Counted from the stretch's first letter, positions 1-13,200 are shown. The stretch is 64,000 bases of DNA from Vespa crabro (GCF_910589235.1 NC_060955.1:5109194-5173193), one strand, 5' to 3'. A program made the numbers and translations. The notes: a model not told the origin generated them from the letters alone.

Positions 1-43
1 ATCTCTCAGCTTCTTTTTCTTTTCTGGAATCCATCTTACGTCG

Positions 44-124
44 GAACGAACGAACGAACGAACGAACGAACGAACGAACGAACGAACGAACGAACGAATG
101 AACGAACGATGGAACGAACGAACA
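44..124. repeat. (GAAC)n microsatellite
   Basis: About 20 tandem copies of a GAAC tetranucleotide, with a few single-base interruptions near the right end. A second array of the same unit is at 24388-24441. Confidence 0.97.
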
Positions 125-653
125 CCGGTTATTACGGTACGTTCAGTCTCCGAGAGATAACCGACAGTTCTTAGGCGAACGATATTAAATAATTACGAAC
201 AACGCTTTAATTTCTTTTAACATTAATTCCCGTCCATCTCTCTTTCTCTCTCTCCCTCTCTTTCTCTCTCTTTCTCCCTCTTTGTTTTTCTTCTCATACA
301 TTTGTATTTTTTTTTCCTTTTGTTAATTGGGAGAAAAGCGAGAAGGGAATTTCGAAGAGCATTAAAATGTAGGTGGAAAAAAAGCCGGTTATGAAACGTG
401 CTTTTCGATCGAGTCCGCGCAAAATGAATTAGGTTGACGTGTTTGCATCGAAAAATAGGTAAAAGAAGAGAAAGAAAATATTCTCGTGCACAGAATCAAC
501 AGGTAATTCCCAGTGCATTAGATAAATCTCCGGTGGCGTGTGTATATCCTTGCAACTACGAATGTAATAATCAATCGATCGATTGCCTGACGAATTCCAT
601 TTTCGATTGTGTGCTATTCCGCTCGTATCGTACCTTCATTCTAAATACTAAAA

Positions 654-657
<4 letters not shown>

Positions 658-699
<42 letters not shown>

Positions 700-700
700 A
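658..700. repeat. (GA)n microsatellite
   Basis: Nearly pure GA dinucleotide run with a short A-rich tail. It encodes a false Arg-Glu run on the plus strand. Confidence 0.97.
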
Positions 701-1466
701 AAAAATTGACGCGTGGTAAATAGACAGACAAATAAATTTAAAATTATTCAGATATTCTTTGTCTTTTCGATCTCTGTTTTCACACAAATATAATATCCTG
801 TTCATTCGACAATTATTATTGAACATGCGTGGTTATCAAGTGCGAATAAAAATTCATAAAGCTGTTTTTATTTTTTCTTTTCTTTTTCAGTCAACGCTCA
901 ATTTTCATGCATTCGTTCATTCAATCCTTCGCGTTAATCGGCTTCTGTTTTGAAAAACGTGTGCGAAACGTGATTGAACTCGATAACACCCATGAAAGCC
1001 TTTTTTCCAAAGCCAGTTTTTCCCCCAATAATATGTACTACGTATGTACGTACATACGTAGGTAGATAGGTACATACACACGTAGTTTGGGTATTCATTA
1101 ATCAAACACAATCAATTGTTAACGTACAATCTAGAAATACGTGTATCTTCGCAGAATTCACAACAATGTTCTATTTACATTGTAATTATCTATCTAAGAA
1201 ATTTTGCGAATTGTTTAATTTTCGAAAAATTATACTCATCATTTTTTACTTTGCAATAAATATTACGATTTTGTAATCTCCGCTTGATCTTTCCAAAATC
1301 AATTCATTAAACGTTTACAATTCGCTTCCTTTTATATTGATCGAATACAAATTCTTTTTCAGAAAAATATCAATCACGTACGAATTAATTTATGAGTTAA
1401 AGTTGACTTTCGTTAGCTGGTTTCGTCTTTCGGTTTTTAGACTGAAAGTGTGTATAAGTTCAAAAG

Positions 1467-1469
<3 letters not shown>

Positions 1470-1529
<60 letters not shown>

Positions 1530-1558
1530 GAGAAAGAGAAAGAGAAAGAGAGGGAAAG
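1470..1558. repeat. compound (AT)n-(GA)n microsatellite
   Basis: A pure AT array of about 27 units (1470-1524) passes after two bases into an imperfect GAGAAA-type purine array (1527-1558). Confidence 0.97.
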
Positions 1559-1713
1559 ACAAGAACTCGAAACGAAACGTTTCGAAGCGGTCCTCGAAAA
1601 AGCTCATAGTATCACTTGCCGTTAGATTCAAGAGCTGCGTACCTACCTCGATCGTCCGCGTTTAATTGAAAGCTGAATCGACGCGTACAGGAATGTTAAC
1701 CGGCTCGAGAGAA

Positions 1714-1740
1714 TCTCTCTTTCTCTCTCTCTCTCTCTCT
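1714..1740. repeat. (CT)n microsatellite
   Basis: CT dinucleotide run with one TTT interruption. Confidence 0.95.
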
Positions 1741-1974
1741 TGGAGCTATACCGGCACGGCCACTGGCGTCGCACGAATTTAATGCTCCGAACAGATAGGG
1801 ATAAATACGACGGATCTGTCAGCGCAATCCCTGCGACAGTACCTCCTCCGGTCCTCCTCCCTTTCTCTTCATCCTCCTCCTCTAACCTTCGGCCCTTCTC
1901 GTTTCACGCCCCGGCTGATTAATTGGACCTCTACGTCTGCTCCAGCTCGATCCTCCTCGCCCTTTCTCCTCTTC

Positions 1975-2041
1975 CCGATCTCCCCTTCCCTTTCACTCAT
2001 CCCTCCTCTTTCTTCTCTCTCTCCCAACCTCTATCTCTATA

Positions 2042-2112
<71 letters not shown>

Positions 2113-2160
2113 TGTATATGTGTATATGTATATCTCTCTTCCTCTCTCTATATCTATCCT
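1975..2160. repeat. compound pyrimidine-(CT)n-(TA)n-(CT)n array
   Basis: A pyrimidine-rich lead-in is followed by pure CT (2043-2066), pure TA (2066-2110), a TG/TA transition and another CT-rich patch. The TA array sits inside CT sequence, a pattern seen repeatedly in this window. Confidence 0.95.
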
Positions 2161-2298
2161 TTACGGAAGCGAAAGGGCCACGAAGGGAAGCGACGCATAG
2201 AATTTGAAGTCGTCTCTATTTGGTAATGCGTAATAGATATGTCAGAAGCAGATTCAACATGGTCATGATAATATGCTGGTGCTATAGCTTATACATTC

Positions 2299-2370
2299 TC
2301 TATCTCTCTTCATTCTCTTCTCCCTCTCTTTCTCTCTTTCTCTCTCTCTCTCTTTTTCCTTTTTTTTTTC
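2299..2370. repeat. CT-rich low-complexity tract
   Basis: Imperfect CT and CTTT repeats running into a T-rich stretch. Confidence 0.93.
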
Positions 2371-2463
2371 TATGCAGAAGAGAAAGAGTTTTCGTCACCC
2401 TCCACTCGTTTGATATATTACAAAGATATCGAACACTTTTCATTCTTCTCAGATACACCTATT

Positions 2464-2469
2464 TCTCTA

Positions 2470-2501
<32 letters not shown>

Positions 2502-2560
2502 CCTCTCTCTCTCTCTTTCTTTCTTTCCGTCTCTCTCTTTTTCTCGTTTCTCTTTTTCAT
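2464..2560. repeat. CT-rich microsatellite
   Basis: Long CT run with ATCT, CCCT and TTTC interruptions. It produces false Ser-Leu ORFs in two plus-strand frames. Confidence 0.95.
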
Positions 2561-3281
2561 CTTTGTATTTGAAAATTTATCCTACAGACGTGTCGAGGAG
2601 AAAAGTCGTGGATTACTAGGGCAGCCGTTTATAAGAGCTTTGTCATTGGTGGAATCCGCGATGAAAATCGATGTGAGAGTCGTTTGGGTATTCTCTTTTT
2701 TTTTCCGAATGATATTTTATTTCTTCAAAGAGAATACGAGAGGGAAAGGGGATAGAAAGAGAAAACTAAATAAATTTCTGACGAATGAAGATCACCTCGT
2801 ATCGTTAAATAAAATTTTTTAGTTTCACAGGAATAATTCGCATATTCAATAAGTAATTTTTTTGTTATTAATATTTCATTAAATAAATTAATAGACATAA
2901 ATTTTAAAACGTTCATCGCGCGAGTGTCGAAATGCGCTTATAGAATTAAAGATTAAAGTATGCTGTTATGTTAGTCAAAAATAATAATCACAGTGGTAAC
3001 TTGAAAAAATAATAGAAATCTAAACGAAAGACATTTGTTCTTTATTTTACAGTTGGTGAGAATTAAAGTATTAAATTTTATATTTGTGAATGTTTCAACT
3101 TTTTATTTGTAAGCATAAGTCGAAATTTTAAAAAACAAAATTTGAAAAATAAAGTGAAATGAATGAATAGATTTAATTGTACTTTAGAAATATCATGAGA
3201 CAGTAATAAAAACTATATCGTTAAAATATGTAGATGGGTATGCGTTCAAGAGAATTTAAATGAACGATAATATATTAATAT

Positions 3282-3331
3282 TAAAAAAAAAAGAAAGAGA
3301 GAGAGAGAGAGAGAAAGAGAGAGAAAGAAAA
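3282..3331. repeat. A-tract plus (GA)n
   Basis: Poly-A passing into GA and GAAA repeats. Confidence 0.95.
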
Positions 3332-3849
3332 TGAATTGATTACCGAGTAAAAAACAAATAGAAAAGATTGCGTCAGAGGTTAAAAACCTTTTTAGCAATG
3401 TGTCCGTCAGCGAATCGTGACATTGAAACGGTTGTTGACAAAAGCGAGCAAAGTCGATGCTCTCGCGAGGTCTACTATGACTTTCGACTTTTGTCAAGGT
3501 TGAATAATCATTCTTTCCTATTCTAGTCGCACCCACCTTCCGCCATGCACCCGTGCCCATGAAGCGGGGTATTATCTTTGCTTCGTAACGTGACTCACCG
3601 TTTGCCAAAATCCTTGCTTCCTCGTACTAAAAGTATAGGAGGCGACATTGACACGACGAAAATATTATCGTTGCGTATGATCTCGTATGCGTATAATACG
3701 AAAAAAGAAGTTATTTATTTTAATATCTATTTTAAATGGGATACTAAATTTTTTACATCCATTGAAAAATTCAAGATACTTCTCTTAGCCTAAAAAAAAA
3801 ATCCAATTGAATTTATCATAAAAGATTATCTGAATAATTATCAAACATA

Positions 3850-3895
3850 TTTACGTATAAATTGTTTACGTATAAATTGTTTACATATAAAATTG
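3850..3895. repeat. three-copy 15-bp tandem repeat
   Basis: The unit TTTACGTATAAATTG occurs twice exactly (3850-3864, 3865-3879). A third copy (3880-3895) has one substitution and one inserted A. Confidence 0.9.
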
Positions 3896-4289
3896 AATTC
3901 ACTTTTCTCAGTTGGATGTAGAAACATGTAAGTACACGTGTTTTTCAAGAATCTATAGGATTGCATGCAATAAAAAATATGAAGGGCTCAATGATAGCAC
4001 TCATATCTATTTTTCGAGTCGCTCGTTTTCCTTTATACACTTGCGTGATAATTGTGTGCAACGTTGCGATGCGAAGCTCGTTAGATCGTTTACCTTACTC
4101 GGGTAACTTAAATGAAACAACTTTTCGTATATATCTTGGTCTACTGAACTTAGTATCTTTTTTTGGAGAATAAACTACGCGAATTTGGCTAAATTGAAAT
4201 TCCGCGAGTACTCTGATCCAGTTCGGACGCGTATTCGGCCCCTTACGAAGCTAATTTCGTTACAACATTTCTCAATTTCTTTTTTTTTA

Positions 4290-4319
4290 CTCTCTCTCTT
4301 TCTCTCTCTCTCTCTCTCA
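4290..4319. repeat. (CT)n microsatellite
   Basis: Short CT run after a T-tract. Confidence 0.93.
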
Positions 4320-5416
4320 TTCGTTCTTGTATATATAAACTTTTTTGATTTTTTCCACGCGTATTATTATCGGTAAAAACGAAAGTTACGTACTATAAGA
4401 TAAATAAATGCACTGAGATTTAATTAGTTTTTTGTTCGTCAAGTTAACGTTAATCAAGAAATAACGGCTTGTTAAAAAATAAATTGTGACATCAAAAGCA
4501 AAGAGAAAGAAGAGAAAGAGAGAGAGGGAGGGAGAGTGATCCTTGTTTAAAAGGCTCGCTGAGAAAAGTGAAGAAAAAAGGAACGAGTTGATAGTATAAC
4601 GAATTTTTTTCACGAAAATAATTATACTTCTAAGAGATATATCATGCCTCTTCTCTTTCTTCACTTTGCCGACATAAATACATAATGAAAGAAGAAAATA
4701 CGATTCAACGCCCATACGAAGGAAATATTAACGCAACTAAACTTTTAAATGTATTCACTTTACTATCGATATTTATAAATTTCCTTGTAATCGAACATTT
4801 TTAAAAAATATTCGACTTATTTCTACATCGGTTCGATTCATTTCACTTAGAGAAAGGATTTTTTTTCTTTTTTTTTTTTTTTTCAAACGTGAGACTATTA
4901 CTAAAGATCAAGGAATAATTTCATGCAATCGTATACTCACGATTATTATATTCGATGGCGAACGCGATTCGCGAGAAAGTTCCAAGGAGCATGCAAATTA
5001 CAATGAACGAAGGAGCGTCCATCTTCTTTCGTAGGGATTGGAAGCACTATGACAATGACGTTAACAATAAAGAAATATAGAAAAAAGAAGAAGAAAAAGG
5101 AGAGAAAACTCGAACGCGAGAAGCTTTGTCGATGGCGGACAATCAAAAAATGTTGCAGACTCGTCGACATTGCTGCTTCTTTATACGTCGTAATCTCCTC
5201 TTCCTCCTCCTCTTCCTCCTCCTCCTTCTCGTTCTACTCCTCCACCTCTTCTTGCTTTTTCTTTTTCTCGCGTAAAGTACACGTATGTATCTTTAACGGG
5301 CCATGAACTTGGAGCGACGAGCATCTGACATTCGTCGGCATCGATAAAATGGCGGTGCTACCTTCAACACGGCGAGATTCGTTTTAGCCGATAAAATGCA
5401 AGGTCTGCTTTTAACT

Positions 5417-5500
5417 TTACTTTTTTTTTCTTCTGTTTTTTTCTTTTTTTTATTATCTACTTTTTTTCTTTCTTTTTTTTTTTTGTTTTTTTTTTGTCAA
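5417..5500. repeat. T-rich low-complexity tract
   Basis: Several runs of 7-12 T separated by single C or G residues. Complexity is too low to support any function. Confidence 0.85.
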
Positions 5501-5806
5501 GGATAGTTTTGAAACACACTCCGTTGCGTTTCAATACTCCTCTATCTTTCTCTTTCGTTTATCTATATATCTATTTATTCGAAAAAGTAGATCGAAAGTA
5601 CATCTGGAAAATCGTTCGCCGCCTTTCCAATGTGACATCGGCATCATGACGATACGCGTTTCTATCGATCTCCGATAGCCTTCTCAAAGCCGCACCCGTT
5701 CGTGTGTCTATAAATTTTCACCCTTGCTCGAACTTTATGTGGTACAGAATACACGTAGAATACACGCGGTGCCGATATTCGAGGGTCCAAGGAAAATTTT
5801 CTTGTT

Positions 5807-5810
5807 TCTT

Positions 5811-5861
<51 letters not shown>

Positions 5862-5940
5862 TTCTCTATATCTCGCTTTTGCTCTCGATATAGGGCAAAC
5901 TTGATTTATGAGTCTACGATATACATACATACATGCATAT

Positions 5941-6006
<66 letters not shown>
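5807..6006. repeat. (CT)n and (CATA)n/(TA)n arrays
   Basis: A nearly pure CT run (5807-5858) is followed after about 60 bp of unique sequence by CATA repeats and a TA array (5949-6006) carrying one TG step. Confidence 0.95.
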
Positions 6007-6007
<1 letters not shown>

Positions 6008-7355
6008 TTCTGTACGAAAATTTTTGTGTAGAATAGTGTTGAAAGATAAAATATATAAAAAAAAAAGAAAAAGAAAATTATTAGATTAACGAGAAAATGA
6101 GAATTTACATTGACGCAAGAAAGATCCTTTCGGATCAAGCGTGCAACGTCAAGGAGATTATCAAAGTATTAAATCACATGGTCACGATTTGAAATCCTGC
6201 GTCGGCTGACCGAACTATGACGAAGCAATGCGTTGAATAAACATGCTCATCGCTGATAATCACATCTTGTGTACGCGCACGCTCCGCAGAACGTTCCTGT
6301 CATCGGCAAACTCCAATCGGATTATGTACCTAGGAATGATCGCCGTGACAGTCGGATAGGATAATCGTACTATGTGGAAATTCTCCTACTGACTACATTT
6401 CCTGATGATACGTCGTAATATCGGTTACGTTGACATCTTTTCGTCCAATTATGTTCGAATATTACTACATACTATGGTATCGAAATGTTATTGGCTCTAA
6501 AGAAAATGGATCAGAGAGTTCTTCGTTTTTCTTCCTTTTCTTTTTCATTTTATTTGTTTCCTTTTTTTTTCTTTTAATAATTAAGAATAAAAATAAAATT
6601 TCGAACGTTTTTTCTTCTTGATGATTTTCTATCGATAATTTTCTGTTTCCTCTCGATTGAGATTACCAGTCTCAAGGATAAGGGAACAATTTTTTTCTTT
6701 TTTTCTTTTTTTCTTTTTTTTCTGACAATGAATAAATTAAACGTAAAATTTTTTATATTTTTTCGACGATTTCTATATTTTTTTTTTTCTTCACAGCTAT
6801 TCATTAAAAATATCGATATTTTAACATGAAAAGTGCGAAACGAACTCATTAGATCGTTCGTATTATCGCGAATGATTGGAATTACATTGAAACAGAACGA
6901 CATCGATGAATATAAAAGAAATGCTTTACGATCTTCTTAGAATTCATCTCGCACAAAGATCTGAAATCAGATAAACCTTCGAGCTTGTGCCCTACTGACA
7001 TCATCTTATCGATCGAGGTCCGAAGGACAAACTTCTATTCTCTTATCTTTTCTTCTCTTCTCTCATTTTTTACGTTTGTCTTACGGCCATATATAAAATC
7101 GATAAAATTCAAGTTGAAAAATGTTGTCGTTCCTGTTTCCAATTTATTTATCATCAAACGGACGCCTAAACTCAGAATATATATTTGCTGGACGCGTCAA
7201 AGGAAATCTTTGAATTTTGTCGACTATTCTTGTTTGCTTTTGATACTGGCTATGAGAAAGAGAAAAAGTAGATACGAGTTTATTGGTTGCTTGAATGAAT
7301 TTATTATATTTTATTGTGAGAATTTATAGAAGTGCATTGGAACCGTTGAAACTAT

Positions 7356-7356
7356 T

Positions 7357-7417
<61 letters not shown>

Positions 7418-7418
7418 G
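7356..7418. repeat. (CT)n microsatellite
   Basis: CT array of about 30 units with two TTT interruptions. Confidence 0.96.
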
Positions 7419-8201
7419 TTCGACGACAAAATGTATCTATGTATATCATTTAAGTTCGAGACCGTGCATAAAGAGTCGTACCTGTTTAGAAGCACGATAT
7501 CGCCTGAATTCGTCCTCTTAAATTCGTTTCTGTAGAATCTCTTCTTTTGCATAAAACCATTACATTTATTCGCAAATGAGAAGCATCACCCGGAAGCTCG
7601 AAACTCTATGAGAATGAAAAGAAACGATTTCGGAGAAGCTCCTTTCTTTCTTTTGACACTTTACTTAAGTAAGATACTGTAATTAGATGTTTCGCTTTGT
7701 CTTTTATAAGTAAATTAATGTACCTCTTCGTTTATTTTGATCATTAACAAATAATAATAATCTCTCTTAGATACTAATGAAATAAAGCGGAACGTTTTTA
7801 ATGGAACATTTCAAAAACTGTACAGATCGTGAACGAAATGATGATATTTTGTTTTCTTTTCCTTTATCTTTTCTTTTCTTTTGTTTTTTTTTTTTTTTTT
7901 GAAGGTAGATAAAAATTCAGTTCGACGAGAGAATATCGTAAATATAAAATTCGATCACGGTCGTCGTACGATGATTAAAATCGTGTTCGAGAGATATGAG
8001 AGAACCTCGCGGTGATCACCTTGAAGTGTGCTCGACGATTTCTTTCTTTCTTTCGGGTAGCGTATCACTAATTTGAGTCGTTTTATCTATCAGTCGAACC
8101 TGATCCTCGCTTCGAACCGATGGAAAAATATAGCCCGCAGGATCGAAACCGACGTGGAAAATGTAGAGCGTGGTGTACTTGACCGAACAACAAACGACGA
8201 T

Positions 8202-8237
8202 CATATATATATATATATGTATACATATATATATATA
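8202..8237. repeat. (TA)n microsatellite
   Basis: TA array interrupted by TGTATAC. Confidence 0.93.
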
Positions 8238-8440
8238 CTAGGTACATACTATATAATGTGTTAGGATCACCGACAAGGTGACGCTATCGGAAAGCTTTTT
8301 GTAACCGTGTTCTTTTGACTCTGTGATCACCGATCAAAACAAGTTTGGTCTCTGTCTCTTTTGCTCCTCTCTTTTTTTATCATTTCTCTTTTTATCATTT
8401 GTTTTTTTTATTCCCTTCTCTTTCTTTCTATCTTTCTTTT

Positions 8441-8536
8441 TTCTCTCTCTCTCTCTCTCTCTCTCTTATCGATCGATCGTACATTTCTATTTTTGTCAAA
8501 CGTACAGATAAATACTTTTATTATAAAAATAAATAA

Positions 8537-8575
<39 letters not shown>
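8441..8575. repeat. (CT)n followed by (AAAT)n-(AT)n
   Basis: CT run at 8441-8466. After about 60 bp of unique sequence, AAAT tetranucleotides lead into an AT array at 8541-8575. Confidence 0.94.
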
Positions 8576-8578
<3 letters not shown>

Positions 8579-9113
8579 GGAGGAAATGTAATATAAATGA
8601 TGAAATAAAGACATATATGAATATATGTCATAATAGGTCATAATAGTAAATAATAAAATCAATTAATCAATAAAGCTTTTATATCGAATGATTTGATAAC
8701 GAGATGAAACATTAAGAGAATTAAAGAAAAGATTTGGTAGTAGGAAAGTAATAATGAGCGTAAGTAACAATAGATGATATTTTTAAATCGATTTGGAATG
8801 AAATCTTTTGCCTATTAAGTTACATTCCCAAGTAATATGAAAATTCACGAGCGATGAACGCACGTGCAACCGTTCCTGCACGTAACTACAAATGGAATAT
8901 GAAAGTGAGAGTCGCTCGACCGTGTGTTGCTCCATCCACGTTCTGTTGAACTTGACCCACTCTTTGTACTGTGATACGAGCGTGCTAACGCAACGCGTCT
9001 TGCTCTCTCGCGGCTATGCTAATATAACGAAGGACTCCTCCTCCTTCCTCCTCTTCCTCCTCTTGTATACCTTCCTTCTTCTCATTTGAGTGACACCACC
9101 TTCGAGTTAGTTT

Positions 9114-9167
9114 CCATCTCTCTCTCTCTCTTTCTCTTTGATATTCATTCACTTTCAGTCTGTCCCT

Positions 9168-9212
<45 letters not shown>

Positions 9213-9240
9213 GCTTACTCTCACTCTTACTCTTACTTTC
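9114..9240. repeat. CT-rich microsatellite upstream of a candidate 5' exon
   Basis: CT runs at 9114-9135 and 9163-9210, then CACTCTTACT-type repeats. The tract ends about 90 bp before a possible initiator. Pyrimidine-rich sequence next to insect promoters is common, but that link is inference here. Confidence 0.93.
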
Positions 9241-9325
9241 TGTGTGACTCTCAGCGGTTAGACTAAAGTATTCGCGGCTCGAGACGAACTTGACCCGGTT
9301 GTCGCTAAAATAGTGACGAGGCGAT

Positions 9326-9491
9326 CAGTCCATAAGTGAGTTGTGTCGAGCGTGTACGTGTGCGACAGTCGAAAGAAGAGACTTACAGGACGGATGCGGA
9401 AATCGTACAACGTCCTTCACCGTGACGTTATATGCTCCTGCATTATGACATGCTCCTAAACATGATCGCATAACCGCGTCACGTGGACGTA
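9326..9491 (+). other. candidate non-coding first exon (5' UTR) on the plus strand
   Basis: A CpG-rich, repeat-free stretch starts near an initiator-like TCAGTC and ends at a strong donor, GAC|GTAAGTAAAA (GT at 9492). It contains short upstream ATG frames that stop quickly, so it would be untranslated. No downstream plus-strand exon was found to pair with it. A competing donor-like GTAAGT exists on the minus strand at 9392, so one of the two is chance. I see promoter-like composition and a good donor; that this is a transcribed exon is inference. Confidence 0.25.
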
Positions 9492-9564
9492 AGTAAAATT
9501 TACATTGTCGAAAGATCAATATTTTCGATAAATTTTTAGTGTCCTTATTTTCTAGGTTGTTTTT

Positions 9565-9660
9565 CCCTTTTTTTTTTCCTTTCTTTCTTTTCTCTTTCTT
9601 TTTTCTCTCATGTTATCTCTTTCTTTTCTTTTTTTTTCTTTTTTTTTTTTTTTTGTTTGA
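9565..9660. repeat. T-rich low-complexity tract
   Basis: Pyrimidine-rich run dominated by T with scattered C. Confidence 0.85.
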
Positions 9661-10271
9661 TACTTCAGTATCTGTGAGATTTTGTATTACGAATATTTGC
9701 ATAAATGTATAAAATTAAAGTCAAATGTTTTACAGAGTTTTTCCGTTTTACGGAATTAAAAAGAATTACTATATTCGATTGATTAGATCACGGACAGTTT
9801 ATTTATTGGTACTTCCCTTTACTCAGGAGAAAGATAAAAAAAAAAAAAAGAAATATAGCCCGAAGGAATTTCTGTTGGTTGTGTAAGTTTACTACCTCGT
9901 ATGATAACACTTTAACCTACATCCCGTAGGGAAAGTCTATTTTCCTAGAGTTTCTTAAACAGCTTCTTGCGTACATGAGAGACTGTAGAAAAGTTTTAAA
10001 CCGTCAAGTAGAATACACGTAATTCGAAATTACTTCCTCGGGAGTAAACTGAACAACGATCGTCCTTTGTGATATATACACAAAATAGAAATTGCAACTG
10101 TAAGACGTAGGAATCCGTTGTTGATCTTCCTGTTCACGTATAATGAATACTTCTGTATATGTAAGTTTGATTAAGAACGAATATATTAAAGTTTATTCAA
10201 GTGAAATATAAATGTATTAACGTAATTATAATTCTCTGTTCATTTGTAGCGTAAACATGTCTATTAATATG

Positions 10272-10280
10272 TTCTCTCTT

Positions 10281-10316
<36 letters not shown>
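10272..10316. repeat. (CT)n microsatellite
   Basis: CT array with TTT interruptions. Confidence 0.95.
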
Positions 10317-11116
10317 AATTATGATTCTCATTATAATTAATTAACATGTAAATGAATTGTTCATCGCCTTTATTTCGAAATAAAATGAATTCACGATCGA
10401 TCGATGAATATTATTCAATGTGCATCGACAAGCGTCCTATGTCCATAGAGACATACGAGATATCATTGACGTCGTTATCGATATTGACAGTTAATGCGTT
10501 ATCGAAGAGACGTCTTGTCTCCTTGACTATCCGAGCTCGACTGCCTTCGTATCGTGCACGTTTGTTTCCTCAATGTATATCCCCACCTCGTTTGCATCCC
10601 CACCAAGTTTATCCTACATCAAAATAAAATATATACATACACAAATGAATCTTATAATCCCTCTCATATTTGTTTTCATTTCTTTATAACTCATTCATTT
10701 TATAACGTATGATTATTTATTGTTAAATGTATTTTAAACGTTATACATATAAACAATAATATTATAAAATTTACGTTATTGAAGTTTAATCGAAAATTAA
10801 ATGAACGAGTCCACTAATTCGTGAACGTCATTTCTTTCGATAAGTTAGAAAAATGTCTCCCTAGGTATGACATTATAGGTGTAGGAAGAAGTCGATATCG
10901 ACTGTTCGCCTCGGCACGGCCCTCATTTATCAAGGAAGGGCTCGTTAATCGTATTATCTCGACGAATCATCTTCTCGACGAAAACGGCTGCTACCGAAGA
11001 TTTCTTAACTGTAGCCCACGAACGTCGTTTATTTCGATAACAAAATGTTGCTATTCACACCATTTCGGTATAAAATCGAAAATGTTTGTCGGATTTGCCG
11101 AAACGAATAATTAACG

Positions 11117-11119
<3 letters not shown>

Positions 11120-11169
<50 letters not shown>

Positions 11170-11179
11170 TAGAAAAAGG

Positions 11180-11233
<54 letters not shown>
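11120..11233. repeat. compound (TA)n-(GA)n microsatellite
   Basis: A pure TA array (11120-11167) and a pure GA array (about 11185-11232) are separated by a short A/G-rich spacer. Confidence 0.97.
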
Positions 11234-11237
<4 letters not shown>

Positions 11238-12148
11238 TTTTTACCAAAGAACCCACATGTCGTCGTTTCTAAAAAAAAAAAATAGAAGACTTCCTGGCAG
11301 ATAACATATAGGCTATGATGTTCGAGTGTTTAAATAGAAACGTCTGTCGCAAGATAAGCGAGGTGTCAACGACTCGTCGAGGTCGGCTAAACAAAATTTG
11401 AATGTGAAACCTTGGGACGAGACATCAGTTTAAAGTTGATTGACTTTGTATATTTATCCTTCAATATTTGGAACATAGACGAGATCTTATCGTGTACTAT
11501 ATGAATGAACATTTTTTTATTTTCAGATTTATTATTACTAATCCATAGTGTATGATAACAAAATCGATAGTCTTATAAATATCATTTAAAATAACATTTA
11601 GATATTTATTCGTAATTGATTTTTAACATTTACAATAGCTATTCTTGCTAACAATGCACGATTTCATCTTACCATTTGACCTTTTTCCATTTTACGAAGG
11701 TTAAAATGCGAGCGTGCACATAAGCCCGGATCGAAAAGAATGTCTTGACCGAGATTTTCTCACATTCCTACTGTATAATTTAACATTGTACTTGGATGCT
11801 CAAATTATCGTTCTTTCAACATTCATTACTTTAGATACATTAATAACGATTATAGATTCAGGCGTTTAGTTTCAATGAAAATTGATTTCCAATGTGGTTG
11901 TATCAGTATATATGTATGTAAGTTGATTATAATAACAAAGATGAAAAATGTAGCTAGAGAAAACTCAAAAACTCATGTATAAAAGATTTTTCTGCAATCG
12001 AACATGGCAAATTCGTATTCGATGCGGTCATATAACAGTCTATGGGATTATCAAGTAAATTCTTTTTTTTTTTGCTATACCCATACACTCTCTCCCTCCT
12101 ACCTTTTTTTCACGATTCTACTATCAAAATATGTTAAAAAAGAAAAAA

Positions 12149-12182
12149 AAGAGAGACAGACAGAGAGAGAGAGAGAATGAGA
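12149..12182. repeat. (GA)n with ACAG steps
   Basis: Short GA run containing two GACA interruptions. Confidence 0.92.
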
Positions 12183-12444
12183 GATGCGATTCCGTGCATT
12201 CGAATATTAGTTCAGCTAAAATTAATAGACGTTATTCGGATAGAAGTCGGTTGGAAATTGCAATCCTGGGAAATCGGCTGTAATTTCGTCGGTCAATCTG
12301 AAAATATCGAATCGTCTGATCGGAACGTGGTTAGGCAAAATTGTGGGGCCAGGAAAAAAAACGAACGACAAGGGAGGCCGATCTCCCAGGCGTAATCAAA
12401 TTGTAAAGGTCATGATTTCTGTGGATCCACTAGAGAGAAAAAAC

Positions 12445-12445
<1 letters not shown>

Positions 12446-12491
<46 letters not shown>

Positions 12492-12516
12492 GACAGACAG
12501 AGAAAGAGAGAGAAAA
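12446..12516. repeat. (GA)n with (ACAG)n tail
   Basis: Pure GA array followed by ACAG tetranucleotides and GAAA repeats. The same mixture occurs at 12149-12182, 300 bp upstream. Confidence 0.95.
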
Positions 12517-13130
12517 GGATAGGTATCATTGACGCGCATAGAGCGAACCAGAAATCGGATTAATTCGATGTGGGCAGCCTTGAAACGACGAGGAAAACTT
12601 TCAAGTCAGCACAAAGAGTATGACCAATCACAAGTCTATTCATAAGAGAAAAAATTTGATTTTAGAAAGCGGCCCTGTAAAGTGAAGTTATGATTACGAC
12701 CGATGGCCAATATCATTTTGATTTTCTACAGACAGCGATAGATACCGAATGAAATATTTTTATTAAACACTTTCTTCTATCTAGCCTCGACTATCTAGAA
12801 TTGTCCAATTTGATTTCTACCAATACGAATAGGATGAATATTTGTAATTCATTCCGACTAATACGACGCAGCTAAATTGAACGAATCTTGCGCAAGTAGT
12901 TTATATGCAAATGTCGCAGCGAATCTACCAATGTTCTCTTTTAAATCGAGTCGCGATCGAATGTCCGAACACTAATTAGCCGTACATCGTCTAATCGATA
13001 TCGGCCGGACAAAATCGTACGCATTTATTCATGAAACATTATTCGATCTGAATTTTATTACCGATATTATTCTAACATACTCTTTCGAATGAAAGATTTT
13101 CCAAATGAATTACAAATGAAAAGCCGATAC

Positions 13131-13200
13131 AAGAAAAAAAAAAGAAAAAAAAAAAAAAAGAAAAAAGTAGAAAAAAAAAAGAAAAATGAAGAAGAAATAG
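13131..13200. repeat. A-rich low-complexity tract
   Basis: Poly-A runs separated by single G residues. Confidence 0.9.

Larger units (their letters stand above)
1..9240. other. gene-free sequence rich in microsatellites
   Basis: No convincing exon was found here on either strand. The block is AT-rich unique sequence broken by GA/CT, TA and T-rich arrays, listed separately. It lies beyond the 3' end of the minus-strand Ig gene, so it is probably intergenic or intron of an undetected gene. The more complex, less AT-rich stretch at about 6170-6350 could be a conserved non-coding element, but nothing in the sequence proves it. Confidence 0.6.

Noticed and set aside
2220..2822. 200-codon plus-strand ORF
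   Set aside because: Open only because it spans two CT arrays. It reads mostly Ser, Leu and Phe and has no domain.
9325..9519. Minus-strand ORF with an Ig- or cadherin-like NAGAYNVTVKDVV string and a donor-like GTAAGT
   Set aside because: There is no usable acceptor upstream, and it overlaps the plus-strand promoter-like exon candidate. The resemblance is too short to trust.
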